Below, in pieces: positions 1-9,077 of a DNA stretch of 64,000 bases. Each line of letters begins with the position of its first letter. Positions within the stretch are counted from its first letter, which is position 1. This stretch comes from an uncultured Bacteroidia bacterium (lineage in GTDB: Bacteria > Bacteroidota > Bacteroidia > Bacteroidales > UBA932). Position numbers and translations under genes: made by a program. The stretch lies in assembly GCA_902778105.1 (NCBI GenBank), contig CACYWN010000007.1, forward strand, positions 23,223 to 87,222, in the 5' to 3' direction. The notes beneath the pieces were generated by a model that had not been told where the DNA came from, did no database searches, and saw only the letters and a list, made by a program, of their open reading frames with translations.

Positions 1-551
1 CAGGCCCGCAGGTTCATCAGGTTGTCATGCTCGGTAACCACCATCGTCAGTTTGGGAAGATACCCCGGGGAAGCCGCGTCGCCCGAAGGGAAGGTCACAT
101 AGTTGGGCATCTGCCTGTTCTCCTTCGTATAGGCCAGCAGGCGAGACGCCATGAAGCGCACGTGTCCCATGTCGATGACATCCGGGTCGAACGTATTCCA
201 GCGGTATTCGCCGCCGAAGGTGACGGCCGGGATTTCGATGTCCTCATCCTGCCAGTGCTCCGCATCGGCGTCAATCTTCTCCATCAGCATGCAGGCGGCC
301 AGGATATACTTCCCCTTGTTGTACTCCAGTCCCTCCACATTGACCATCGCGGGAAGGGATCCGGTCGACTCGAACGTATCATATGCATCCGAAATGGCCT
401 GGGCGAACCGGCCGTTGTAGCTGTCCAGCTTGAAAGCCGGCACATCGGGTTCATCGGTCTTCTGCTCTTCCTTCGGATCGGGCGTCTTGCCGCAGGCACA
501 GACGGCGAAGAGCAGGGCACAAGTGGTAAAAAGGAAAGAAAACTTTCTCAT
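1..551 (-). CDS. Lipoprotein with pseudomurein-binding-like repeats (partial, C-terminus outside window)
   Basis: Only the first 183 codons are visible; the frame stays open to the window edge. The N-terminus is a lipoprotein signal (MRKF, hydrophobic core, then AVCAC followed by GKTPDPKEE), so the protein should be tethered to a membrane, probably facing outward. The rest reads as alternating helical units. One around residues 145-165 (ASRLLAYTKENRQMPNYV) closely resembles the archaeal pseudomurein-binding repeat pattern (AAxxxxxxxxxNxxLPxYV). An earlier unit reads TGSLPAMVNVEG. It is the last visible gene of the minus-strand operon, 60 bp after a larger lipoprotein with the same kind of repeat. 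I infer a cell-wall-binding role; no catalytic motif is visible. Confidence 0.8.
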   Translation of the reverse strand, partial: MRKFSFLFTTCALLFAVCACGKTPDPKEEQKTDEPDVPAFKLDSYNGRFAQAISDAYDTFESTGSLPAMVNVEGLEYNKGKYILAACMLMEKIDADAEHWQDEDIEIPAVTFGGEYRWNTFDPDVIDMGHVRFMASRLLAYTKENRQMPNYVTFPSGDAASPGYLPKLTMVVTEHDNLMNLRA

Positions 552-575
552 GATCAGTTAGGTATTTGACTGGCA

Positions 576-603
576 GCTGCGGGGGCGGTCAGGCCCCCGC
601 AGC
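576..603 (-). promoter_or_regulatory. GC-rich intercistronic stem-loop
   Basis: A perfect 11-bp inverted repeat (gctgcgggggc / gcccccgcagc) with a 6-base loop lies just after the stop codon of the large lipoprotein gene and before the next lipoprotein gene. No T-run follows on the minus strand. It may be a 3'-end stabiliser or partial terminator that tunes expression of the downstream gene. Confidence 0.55.
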
Positions 604-611
604 CGAAAAAA

Positions 612-3600
612 CTACTGGATACCGTAGAGGTCGAAGGAGTACGTCTTGCCCTTGATGGCCGTGTACACCTTGTCATCCACATTGTTGTCCAGGATGTCCT
701 TGTAGATTCTCATCAGGATCAGCATCTCGCGCATCGGGGAGATCAGGCCCTCATAGCCGTCCAGAATCAGTGTGCTGGAAGCCGTGCCGAACTGCTGGAA
801 GTTGCCGATCATGCCCAGCGGGCTGTTGCTGCCCACGGCGATGAAGGAGCGGACCACATGCCAGGCGCCCACCTTCACAATGAAATTGACATCGACGGAC
901 GTGATTTCGCCGCCCTGGTACTTCAGCATTTCGTCAGCACTCCCTTCGTACCAGGGATGCTTGCCCCACTGGTTATCGGCGGACGGAGTCGGAATGGGCT
1001 GGTTGAGCGAACCGTTGTCGGCCAGCGTATAGGCCTTGTTACGGTCGGTCATTCCGTTCAGGAACTCCTCTCCTTCGGCCGTGACCAGGTTCATCAGACC
1101 GCGGATGGCGATTTCCCAGGCCTGGCTGGAAGAAATCTCCTCACCGGCGACATGCAGGACCCAAGGCGTATACTTGGGATCGTACTGGTTGCCCTCATGG
1201 CCCAGATACTCGCAGTTCGGATTCGGGACAATCGGAATGAAGTGGGCATTCTCCCAGGCTGTACCCTTCTCGATGAGATGCTGACCCTCGGATTCGACGG
1301 TACCGACCGTGTTCTGCCACACATCCAGGCCTTTCACGAATTCCTTCGCGAAATCCTTGAGCGTAGGCTGGCCGCCCTCGTCGCCGAGGAGCTCGGAACG
1401 GATGATTGTGTCATCGGACACCTGCGTACCCTTGTCCAGGTTGTTGTCAAGCATGTACTTGAAGAAGAACGCATAGGTGAGGAGCGCACGCTTGGAGCAG
1501 AAGCAGCCATAGTAACCGGGCAACTGACCGCCGGCATAGCCGCACAGGTTGGTGATGTCCTGGCCGTGCTGGAAGTTCAGCGAACGCATCGCCCAGTTGT
1601 CCAGGATATCCACTTTCACCTTGCAGTGCTCACCGTTCTCATCATTGCCCATCACGAGATGGCCGCCGTTGCCCTTCGTCTCATTGTAAGGAGAAGAACC
1701 CCAGGTATAGCCATGCGTGTCAGGAACGGGAGTCGTACTCATCGCAAGGGCGCCGCCTTCCAGGGCAGGAATGCTGTTCTTGCCATATTTCTCCGTCTCC
1801 AAACCGTCATATCCGCGGATCAGCAGGTAACTGCGAAGGGCGGTCTCGAACATATCGGCCGTGTTGTAGGTCTTGCCGCCCACGGTGATCGTGGTGGTCT
1901 CGGGGACATAGTGGGCATTCGCAACCGTCTCCTCAGGGACATCCGGATGCATCACGACCTCACCGGTGGTCTTCTGCCAGATGTCGAGGATCTTCACATA
2001 CTCCTGCGCGAATTCCTTGATGGTGGCACTTACCGGGACAGCCTCTCCCCAGAGTTCGGTATCTATCTCAACGTCCTTGACCGCATCCAGGGAGGTAATG
2101 TTGTTCTTCACCATATACCGGTACAGGCGGGAAAGCATCAGCAGGTCGCGTTCGACGCAGACATAGCCGTTGTAATTCGTGAGAACCGGATCGGACGTAC
2201 GGGGATAGCCGCAGACATTCGGCCACTCTCCGTTGTTCTGGAGATAATTGAGGCAGCGCGTGGCGAAGTTGGAGATCAGATCCAGTTTGGCGACCTTCTC
2301 CTTCAAGGGATCGTCATACTCGTGATAAGGGCTGGTGGCAGGCTCGTAGGAACCCGGTTTCTCGATCGGATCGGTCATCGCCGCACCATTCTCCAGGGCC
2401 TTGAGGGCACGCATGCCGATTTCGTGCATCTGGAACTTGTCATAGTTGGTGCCGTTGAGCGTAATGACGAAGTTCTCAGGAACGAAATGGACGTTGTCGT
2501 ACTGGTACGTCGTCCCCTCACGGGTGTAACTGACGGTGCCCACATTGGTGTCCCACTTGTCAGCCACCTTGGCGAACTCCTGGGCGAAGTCGTCGATGGT
2601 GGGATCCGGAGTCGGGGCGACATCCTGGGCGTACATGTCATAGTCGAACCGGACATCCTTGATGGCGCTGTAGACATTCTGGTCGATGTTGTTGTCAAGC
2701 AGATACTTGTAGACACGCATCAGGAGGATGAGCTCACGCATCGGGGAAATGAGGCCGCTGTAGCCTTCGAGGATGAGGGAACTGTCGGAGGTTCCGAATT
2801 CCTGGAAGTTGCCGATCTTTCCGAGAGGATCGAAGACGCCGGGGATGCCGACGAGGCCGCGGACAAGGTGTCCCAGGGTAGCCTTGGTGATGAGGTTGAC
2901 CCCGACCTCTTCGACCGGAGCGCCGTTGTAAGTGACGCCGTCTTCCTCATACCAGGGATACTGGCCCCAGACGGCATACTGGGAAGGAGTGGCCGTCATG
3001 ATTTCGGAGAAGGCCTTGTAGTCGCCGAGGGTGTATCCGGGCTTGTTACGGCTGGTCATCTTGCCGATGTAATCCTGGCCGTCGGTGAGGACCATGTCCA
3101 GCAGACCGCGGGTAGCGATTTCCCAAGCCTGCGCGGAAGTAAACACGGTTCCATTGACGTTGAGCGTCCAAGGGGTGTACATGTCATCGTGCTGGTTGCC
3201 CGGGTGGCTGTCATACTCGCCGCCGGTCTTGCCGACAGGGATGAAGTGGACGTTCTCCCAGGCGGTTCCATTTGCGATGAGGTGCTTGTTCTCGGACTCC
3301 ACGGTACCGACGGTAGCAGCCCATACGTCGAGACCCTTCACGAATTCCTGTGCGAAATCCTTGAGGGAGACGCTGGAAGGATCGACATACTTCGCCTGGG
3401 TTACGGCAATCTCCAATCCGTCGGTCACATTTCCGCCACTGATGACGACGGTGCCGGTGCGCTCGTCGCCCGTGTTGGGATCGGCGGAGATGGAAACGAT
3501 GGCTGCATCGGACGCGTCACCGGATACGGGCTCGACGTGGATCCAGCTCTCTGTCGCGGTTGCGGTCCATTCCTTCTTCGCCATGAAGGTGGCGCTGGCC

Positions 3601-4994
3601 GCCTTTCCTTCAGCGTCGAGCGTAACGGACTTGGTCTTGAGTTCGATGTCCGGCATCTCCACGCCATACAGGTCGGTGGAGAACTTGACATCCTTCACCG
3701 CGTCATAGACGTTCTCGGTGATGTTGTTGTCCAGCAGGTACTTGTAGAAACGGGCGGAAATGAGCCACATGCGCATGGCGCTCACGAAACCGCTCAGGCC
3801 CTCTTCGACGATGCATTCGTCGGGATCGGTGCCGAAGATCTGATAGTTGCCGATCTTGCCCAGGGGCTTGATGCCGGTAATCTCCTCGGGAGCGGCCTGA
3901 CGGGCGAGGAACCACGTGGCGAGGCGGGCAATCACGTCGACGCCGATCTCGCTCTTGTTGATGGGCTGACCGTCGTTGGTGCTTTCATACCAGGGATACT
4001 GGCCCCAGATATCATAGTCATACACGGGCGGGATGGACTCCTTGAGGGGAGCGCCGTTCCCCATCGTGTGCTCGAAGGGATTGCGGTGAGACTGCCACTT
4101 GGCGGAGCCTTCCTTCGTCACCATGTCCACGATACCGCGGAGGGCGATACCCCAGGTCTCGGCGGAGGTGTACTCCTTGCCGTCGATCGTCACGGTGAAG
4201 TAAGGCTGGTACTTGGCATCGTACTGGTCCACGCCGTCGGCATAGGCGCCGCCGGAGTGCGGGATCGGAACGAAGTGGACGTCATGCCAGGCAGAATTGT
4301 TATCCGTGCAGTGCGAACCGTCCGCAGAAACGGTACCGACCGTCTTCTCCCAGATGTCCAGGATGCCGACGAACTGCTGGGCGAAGCCCTTCAGCGAAGC
4401 CGCGGCGGAGAGATACTCCGTGGAGACCGAGGCCGGGAAGGAACCGCTGTCCTTGTAGGCGGCCAGGGCACGGAGCATCGTCACGGTAGCACGGTTGGTG
4501 GAGAAAGCGATGGCGCTCGCACCAGTACGGGTGATGACCGTCTGGTTCGGGACCGTCAGCTTGTCCTCCATCGCAGCGAGCATCCGCTTGGCGATGTCCA
4601 CAAGGTCTTCGGTGCCTTCGGTGATCTTGGCGCCGTTCTTTACGGCAATCTCCTTCTGGTCGTAGCTGTCGCGCTCGGGATGGTCGGCGGCCTTGTAGTT
4701 GATGACGTCAATCGCAGACTTGTCGCCGGCGGCGAGATTCGTGAGCAGCTTGGCAATCGCATACTGATACTGAGGCAGGGTCAGCGTCGTGGTGCCGACC
4801 TTGAGAGAGGCGGGAATGGTGGTGTCCTCTTCCCACGCAGCATAGGCTGCCGCCGCGGCATCGAGCAATTCCGATGCATTCACGGTCGCTACAACGTTCG
4901 TCGGGACCACGGGTTCCGGTTCAGGCTCCTTGCAGGCCTGGAAGGAAACCGCCGCAACGAGCGTTGCCAGGGTGTACCAAAGTAATTTTTTCAT
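612..4994 (-). CDS. Large lipoprotein with five tandem ~200-residue wall-binding-like repeats and a BACON domain
   Basis: A 1460-residue protein with a lipobox ending SFQAC at residue 21, so predicted surface lipoprotein. Residues ~40-190 hold helical units ending LTVPNQTV and SGSFPASV, similar to pseudomurein-binding repeats. Then come five homologous ~190-240-residue units. Each starts with F-A-x-x-[FY]-V-x-x-L-D-x-W-x-x-T-x-G-x-V or a variant, continues with a [VA]H[FY][VI]P segment and a G-x-x-[YF]-x-x-x-x-x-x-x-x-A-x-R helix, and ends in a [RK]-x-Y-[KR]-x-[IM] helix followed by DNN or KNN. Between units 1 and 2 (residues ~455-545) is a BACON-type beta domain. No glycosidase or peptidase signature is visible. 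Its place after murQ and a glycosidase in a Sus operon suggests a substrate-binding surface protein. Function is inferred. Confidence 0.8.
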   Translation of the reverse strand: MKKLLWYTLATLVAAVSFQACKEPEPEPVVPTNVVATVNASELLDAAAAAYAAWEEDTTIPASLKVGTTTLTLPQYQYAIAKLLTNLAAGDKSAIDVINYKAADHPERDSYDQKEIAVKNGAKITEGTEDLVDIAKRMLAAMEDKLTVPNQTVITRTGASAIAFSTNRATVTMLRALAAYKDSGSFPASVSTEYLSAAASLKGFAQQFVGILDIWEKTVGTVSADGSHCTDNNSAWHDVHFVPIPHSGGAYADGVDQYDAKYQPYFTVTIDGKEYTSAETWGIALRGIVDMVTKEGSAKWQSHRNPFEHTMGNGAPLKESIPPVYDYDIWGQYPWYESTNDGQPINKSEIGVDVIARLATWFLARQAAPEEITGIKPLGKIGNYQIFGTDPDECIVEEGLSGFVSAMRMWLISARFYKYLLDNNITENVYDAVKDVKFSTDLYGVEMPDIELKTKSVTLDAEGKAASATFMAKKEWTATATESWIHVEPVSGDASDAAIVSISADPNTGDERTGTVVISGGNVTDGLEIAVTQAKYVDPSSVSLKDFAQEFVKGLDVWAATVGTVESENKHLIANGTAWENVHFIPVGKTGGEYDSHPGNQHDDMYTPWTLNVNGTVFTSAQAWEIATRGLLDMVLTDGQDYIGKMTSRNKPGYTLGDYKAFSEIMTATPSQYAVWGQYPWYEEDGVTYNGAPVEEVGVNLITKATLGHLVRGLVGIPGVFDPLGKIGNFQEFGTSDSSLILEGYSGLISPMRELILLMRVYKYLLDNNIDQNVYSAIKDVRFDYDMYAQDVAPTPDPTIDDFAQEFAKVADKWDTNVGTVSYTREGTTYQYDNVHFVPENFVITLNGTNYDKFQMHEIGMRALKALENGAAMTDPIEKPGSYEPATSPYHEYDDPLKEKVAKLDLISNFATRCLNYLQNNGEWPNVCGYPRTSDPVLTNYNGYVCVERDLLMLSRLYRYMVKNNITSLDAVKDVEIDTELWGEAVPVSATIKEFAQEYVKILDIWQKTTGEVVMHPDVPEETVANAHYVPETTTITVGGKTYNTADMFETALRSYLLIRGYDGLETEKYGKNSIPALEGGALAMSTTPVPDTHGYTWGSSPYNETKGNGGHLVMGNDENGEHCKVKVDILDNWAMRSLNFQHGQDITNLCGYAGGQLPGYYGCFCSKRALLTYAFFFKYMLDNNLDKGTQVSDDTIIRSELLGDEGGQPTLKDFAKEFVKGLDVWQNTVGTVESEGQHLIEKGTAWENAHFIPIVPNPNCEYLGHEGNQYDPKYTPWVLHVAGEEISSSQAWEIAIRGLMNLVTAEGEEFLNGMTDRNKAYTLADNGSLNQPIPTPSADNQWGKHPWYEGSADEMLKYQGGEITSVDVNFIVKVGAWHVVRSFIAVGSNSPLGMIGNFQQFGTASSTLILDGYEGLISPMREMLILMRIYKDILDNNVDDKVYTAIKGKTYSFDLYGIQ

Positions 4995-5039
4995 AACTGT
5001 TTTGTGTTAATGATTTGGGTTAATATGTCATAGTTTGTC

Positions 5040-6401
5040 CTATGGAAGGTCGTTCACATCCGGGAAGGTTCCCAGTCCGTAGCGGAACAGGACCAGGCCG
5101 TCCGCCTGGGAGTCCATGAAGACGTCGATGTCCCTGCGGAGGGCGTCGGCATCCATTCCCGTCACACCGCCGGCATCGTTACCGGTATAGGAGGTGATGC
5201 CTGCCCATACCTGTGCTCCGCCGGAGTGTTCGCAGAACCAATTCGTCCTGGACTTGCAGGTAGCATCGTTGAAATTGTACGAATAGCGGTATAGCATGGG
5301 CATCAGGACGTGGATGTACTGGCCCATCTGGGCCGGGTTCTGCCCATAGGAATACTCCGTATTGGGCTCCGGCATCAGGGCGGCGCTCATGACGAGGCCT
5401 TCGTCATAGCTGTCGGTGATTTCGCGGAGCTCGCGGCAGCAGCGGTTCACGGCCCCTACGGAATTGACTTCCGCATTGATGTTGTGCCGGGAAGCTGTGC
5501 CGCCGAAACGGATATAGTCCAGGTGCAGTCCCTTGACGCCGAAGTTTTCCAGATAGGCTTTCGCACGGGTCCGGATGTCAGCGTACAGGTCCTCCCGGTA
5601 GCATTTGTTCTCGTCATCCACGGGGCTTACCCAGCCGCCCTTGTAGAAGCACTGCATCCAGCAATGGACATTGATGCCCAGTTCTTCGCACTTATCCAGG
5701 AAAGCGAGGGTCTGCCGGCGGTCGGCGGTTTCGAAAGCGACGTAGTTCAGGAGGACATGGTCGTAGCCCAGCTTCTTGAGGTTCCTCAGCGACGCGAAAT
5801 CGTTCTCGCTCAGGGAAGGTACATGGGAACTCCAAGCCCAGAAGGCCGTATGGTGATAATCTTCCAGTGAGAAAACCTTGTTCTCCCGGCCCATACTGTT
5901 GTAGGTCATGTTCCGCCAGTCGCCTGTTCCGTCCGGAATCCGCTGGTAGCTGCCCCGGGGATAGGCGGCGGCCGGTTCCGCGAAGGCCTTGGAACGGTCG
6001 AATTCATCCACGGCAGTCCCGTCCTCCACGGCCAGCTTCAGGATGAACTGTGCGGCGGAGGAAATGCCGGTCCGGAGCGTCTCGTCATCCGTGGACAGGA
6101 CCAGGCGCTCTCCGGCGGAGAGTTTCGTTCCGGCGGGAGCCGCCCAGATGGACTGGCCGGTGAAATATTCATCCGTGATGTACAGGCCCAGTCCCGAGAG
6201 GTCCATCGTGGTAGATCCCGCATTGAGCAGTTCCACCTTCGTCACCGCGTCCACCGTCTGGTCGTGGGCAGCGATCTCGTTGATGACGAGACCCTTCCAC
6301 GCACTCACGTCGACAGGCTCCACGGGCTGGGGCTTCTCCTGGCAGGCACACACGGCCCAAAGGACCGGGGCTGCCATCACGAGGATTCGTTTCAATCTCA
6401 T
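5040..6401 (-). CDS. Lipoprotein with lamin-tail domain and GHL10-like glycosidase barrel
   Basis: 453 residues. The lipoprotein signal ends AVCAC near residue 20. Residues ~35-150 match the lamin-tail (LTD) fold pattern (GLVINEIAAHD, DLSGLGLYITD, PAGTKLSAGERLVLS). Residues ~180-450 look like a (beta/alpha)8 barrel of the glycosyl-hydrolase-like 10 family, with GLHLDYIRF, PMLYRYS and a C-terminal GLVLFRYG. The aspartate of LDYIRF and the nearby glutamate/aspartate residues are candidate catalytic groups. It starts 12 bp after the murQ stop, in the same operon. I infer an outer-membrane-tethered hydrolase acting on the operon's cell-wall-like substrate; the exact bond is unknown. Confidence 0.75.
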   Translation of the reverse strand: MRLKRILVMAAPVLWAVCACQEKPQPVEPVDVSAWKGLVINEIAAHDQTVDAVTKVELLNAGSTTMDLSGLGLYITDEYFTGQSIWAAPAGTKLSAGERLVLSTDDETLRTGISSAAQFILKLAVEDGTAVDEFDRSKAFAEPAAAYPRGSYQRIPDGTGDWRNMTYNSMGRENKVFSLEDYHHTAFWAWSSHVPSLSENDFASLRNLKKLGYDHVLLNYVAFETADRRQTLAFLDKCEELGINVHCWMQCFYKGGWVSPVDDENKCYREDLYADIRTRAKAYLENFGVKGLHLDYIRFGGTASRHNINAEVNSVGAVNRCCRELREITDSYDEGLVMSAALMPEPNTEYSYGQNPAQMGQYIHVLMPMLYRYSYNFNDATCKSRTNWFCEHSGGAQVWAGITSYTGNDAGGVTGMDADALRRDIDVFMDSQADGLVLFRYGLGTFPDVNDLP

Positions 6402-6413
6402 CTGACAGTTCCG

Positions 6414-7241
6414 TTAAATGACGCCCTGCTCGTGCAGGTACTGCTCAGCCTTCTTGAGGCCGCCGCATTTCTTGATGACCTCTTCGCAAAAACCGTACTC
6501 AAGTTGCGGATTCCGCTCCACCATCGTGCGGGTGAGCCGGTCAACCACCTTGTTGTTGATCAGGTTGGCGCAGACCATCCGGTTCCCCTCCACGCGGCCG
6601 AGGCGCACCATCAGGGTGGTGCTGATCATGTCGCACAGCAGTTTCTGGGAGGTGCCGGACTTCATCCGGGTGCTGCCCGTGATGAACTCGGGGCCCATCA
6701 CGATCTCGATGGGATAGTCGACATAATGCGAGATGGGCGAATCCGGGTTGTTGCAGATGGAGCCGCAGGGAATGCCGTGCTCCTTGCAGGCCTTCATCGC
6801 GGCCATCACGTAAGGCGTGCAGCCACTGGCGGAGATGCCCACCACGATGTCCTTGGGCGTGACGTGGTGCGTCTCGCTGAGCGTGCGCCAGCCTTCTTCC
6901 GTATCGTCCTCGGCTTCTTCGAGGTCGAGCACGAGGTTTTCGTTGCCACCGGCCAGCACGGCCTGCCAGATCTCAGGGTCGACGCCGTAGGTATTGGGTA
7001 CCTCGAGCACGTCGAGCACGCCCAACTTGCCTCCGGTGCCGGCACCGAGCCAGAAGAAACGGCCGCCGGCGCGGATCTGTGCCTCAATGGCGTTCACGAG
7101 GCGCTCGATGTCCGGCAGGACCGCCTCAATTGCGAGAGGTACTTTCTTGTCCTCCGTGTTGATGTCCCGAAGCAGTTCCGCCACGGACTTCTTTTCCAAA
7201 TGATCATAGAGCGAAGGTTGCTCCGTCATCCTTACTGCCAT
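6414..7241 (-). CDS. murQ: N-acetylmuramic acid 6-phosphate etherase
   Basis: 275 residues, cytoplasmic SIS-domain protein. MurQ cleaves the lactyl ether of MurNAc-6-phosphate to GlcNAc-6-phosphate and D-lactate. Visible signatures: N-terminal EQPSLYDHLEKKS and TEDKKVP; phosphosugar loop GAGTGGKLGVLD (usually GAGTSGRLG); catalytic-region glutamates in LEVPNTYG and EEAEDD; and the family hallmark GSTRMKSGTSQK. The C-terminus is about 25 residues shorter than usual and lacks the terminal helical tail. A second in-frame ATG lies at 7229. It is followed by the GHL10-like gene and begins 3 bp after the upstream GH20 stop. No MurNAc kinase or permease is in the window, so phosphorylation and uptake must come from elsewhere. 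Confidence 0.9.
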   Translation of the reverse strand: MAVRMTEQPSLYDHLEKKSVAELLRDINTEDKKVPLAIEAVLPDIERLVNAIEAQIRAGGRFFWLGAGTGGKLGVLDVLEVPNTYGVDPEIWQAVLAGGNENLVLDLEEAEDDTEEGWRTLSETHHVTPKDIVVGISASGCTPYVMAAMKACKEHGIPCGSICNNPDSPISHYVDYPIEIVMGPEFITGSTRMKSGTSQKLLCDMISTTLMVRLGRVEGNRMVCANLINNKVVDRLTRTMVERNPQLEYGFCEEVIKKCGGLKKAEQYLHEQGVI

Positions 7242-7244
7242 AGT

Positions 7245-9077
7245 TTAAAACTCTTTATATTTAATGTTTCCAATTTGCTTTCCGTCACGGAAGGCCGCCG
7301 CCGTGACCCGTTGCTGCCGGTTGATGGCGAAGGGTCCGGTATACAGGGGGGATGCCGCCGTAGGCGTGCTGCCGTCCAGCGTGTAATGGATTTCGGCATC
7401 CGGCGCATCCACGGACAGGAGGGCCACCTTGCTGAACTCCGTATCCTTGCGAAGTTCGATGAAGGGGTCGTAGAAATTCCTGCAATAACCCACGTCCAGC
7501 CGGTCCAGTCGGCCCAGGTGCGTTTCCAGCCGGCGCGTGAAACCGTCCCAGTCCTTGGGGGCACGGCTCCAGCCCGATTCGGCGATAGCGCACATCCGCG
7601 GCCAGGCCATGTATTCCACCCGGGCAGGCGTAGGCATGTATTCGGTCCAAACGCAGCCTTCGACGCCGATGATGTATTTCCGCTGTTCGGCGTCCAGGAC
7701 CTCCGGGACCGGATTGTACTCGTACATCGTCCTGAGCAGGGTGGGACCGCCCATCGCAAGCGGCTCGCTGTCCGGGTCCCCCTGCCAGTAGTCCAGGTAA
7801 TACTTGGGATAGGGCGCCATCACCACCTCGTGGTGCTGCTGGGCGGCCTTGATGCCGCCTTCCTCGCCCAGCCAGGACATGACCCGGGCATTCGGAGCCA
7901 GACCTCCCTGGAGGATTTCATCCCAGCCGATGATCTGGCGGCCCTTCGAGTTGATGTAGCGCTCCATCCGCTGGATGAACCAGCTCTGGAGCTCGAATTC
8001 GTCTTTCAGTCCCTCGCGGCGGATCAGCGCCTGGCAATGCGGGCACTGCTTCCAGCTGGCCTTGGGGCATTCGTCGCCGCCGATATGGATCAGTTCCGAA
8101 GGGAACAGGTCGAAAACCTCGTCGAAAACGTCCTCAAGGAATGCGAAAGTCTCCTCCTTCGGACAGTATACCTGCTTGAATACTCCCCACTTGGTCGCCG
8201 TCTCGTAGTGATCCTCCAGGCCGCAGCTCAACTCGGGATAGCAGGCGATGGCCGCCAGGGCATGCCCGGGCAGCTCGATTTCCGGAATAATGGTGACATA
8301 CCGCTCGGCGGCATACTGCACCAGTTCACGGACCTGTTCCTGCGTGTAATACCCTCCGTACGGCGTACCGTCATACACGCCCGAGGAGAGCGATCCCACG
8401 ACGGTTTCCTTGCGCCACTGGCCCTTTTCGGTGAGCAGCGGGTATTTCTTGATTTCCAGCCGCCAGCCCTGGTCCTCGGTCAGGTGCCAGTGGAACCGGT
8501 TCACCTTGTGGAAGGCCATCACGTCGATGTATTTCTTGAGGAAATCGACGTCGAAGAAATGCAGGCAGCAGTCCAGGTGCATGCCCCGGTAAGGGAAACG
8601 GGGGGCATCCTCGATGTCCACGGCCGGGACCGTCCAGTCAACGCTTTCCCGGCTGTCGGAAAGGCATCCGGCGGGAAGCAGCTGAAGCAAGGTCTGCAGG
8701 GCGTAGAAGGCTCCGGCGCCATCGGTACTCTCAATGAGGATCCTTCCGCTTTCGACCCGGAGCTGATAGCCTTCGGCCGGGTAGCCGTCGGCCTGCATGA
8801 AGTAGATGGCTCCGCTCCGCGGGAACTCCTCCGCGAAACGCAGGGCCTTTCCGGTCACGGTCTCGAACCGCCGGGAAAGCATCTCCGCCGTGCGGGTGAA
8901 TTCCGCAGGGCCGTCCACCCAGATGGGGGTATCGGCCGTAATCCGGAACGACCCTTCCAGCATCTGGAGATGCTCGGGAAGCGGAATAACCTGCGGGACG
9001 GCAGGTTCCTTCACCTCCTGCGCACAGGAGGCGAGCAGTGCCGCAACGGCCGTTAGCAGGCAGAGTGACTTTCTCAT
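7245..9077 (-). CDS. GH20 beta-N-acetylhexosaminidase (lipoprotein)
   Basis: 610 residues with a lipobox LLASC near residue 18. The order is: N-terminal GH20b domain (residues ~30-145), catalytic GH20 barrel from about 150 (RGMHLDCCLHFF, NRFHWHLTEDQGWR, PEIELPGH) with the catalytic pair in HIGGDECPK, then a C-terminal chitobiase-type beta domain (IHYTLDGSTPT). The family releases terminal beta-GlcNAc or beta-GalNAc by substrate-assisted catalysis. Its ATG overlaps the stop of the neighbouring GH20 gene by 4 nt, so translation is probably coupled. Expected location is the outer membrane or periplasm; in this operon it should trim GlcNAc-containing oligosaccharides. Confidence 0.93.
   Translation of the reverse strand: MRKSLCLLTAVAALLASCAQEVKEPAVPQVIPLPEHLQMLEGSFRITADTPIWVDGPAEFTRTAEMLSRRFETVTGKALRFAEEFPRSGAIYFMQADGYPAEGYQLRVESGRILIESTDGAGAFYALQTLLQLLPAGCLSDSRESVDWTVPAVDIEDAPRFPYRGMHLDCCLHFFDVDFLKKYIDVMAFHKVNRFHWHLTEDQGWRLEIKKYPLLTEKGQWRKETVVGSLSSGVYDGTPYGGYYTQEQVRELVQYAAERYVTIIPEIELPGHALAAIACYPELSCGLEDHYETATKWGVFKQVYCPKEETFAFLEDVFDEVFDLFPSELIHIGGDECPKASWKQCPHCQALIRREGLKDEFELQSWFIQRMERYINSKGRQIIGWDEILQGGLAPNARVMSWLGEEGGIKAAQQHHEVVMAPYPKYYLDYWQGDPDSEPLAMGGPTLLRTMYEYNPVPEVLDAEQRKYIIGVEGCVWTEYMPTPARVEYMAWPRMCAIAESGWSRAPKDWDGFTRRLETHLGRLDRLDVGYCRNFYDPFIELRKDTEFSKVALLSVDAPDAEIHYTLDGSTPTAASPLYTGPFAINRQQRVTAAAFRDGKQIGNIKYKEF

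Noticed and set aside
858-4985. 1375-residue plus-strand open frame
   Set aside because: It is antisense to the large lipoprotein, whose lipobox and five repeats are clear. The plus-strand translation is rich in G, V, D and R with no domain, as expected for a mirror frame in GC-rich DNA.
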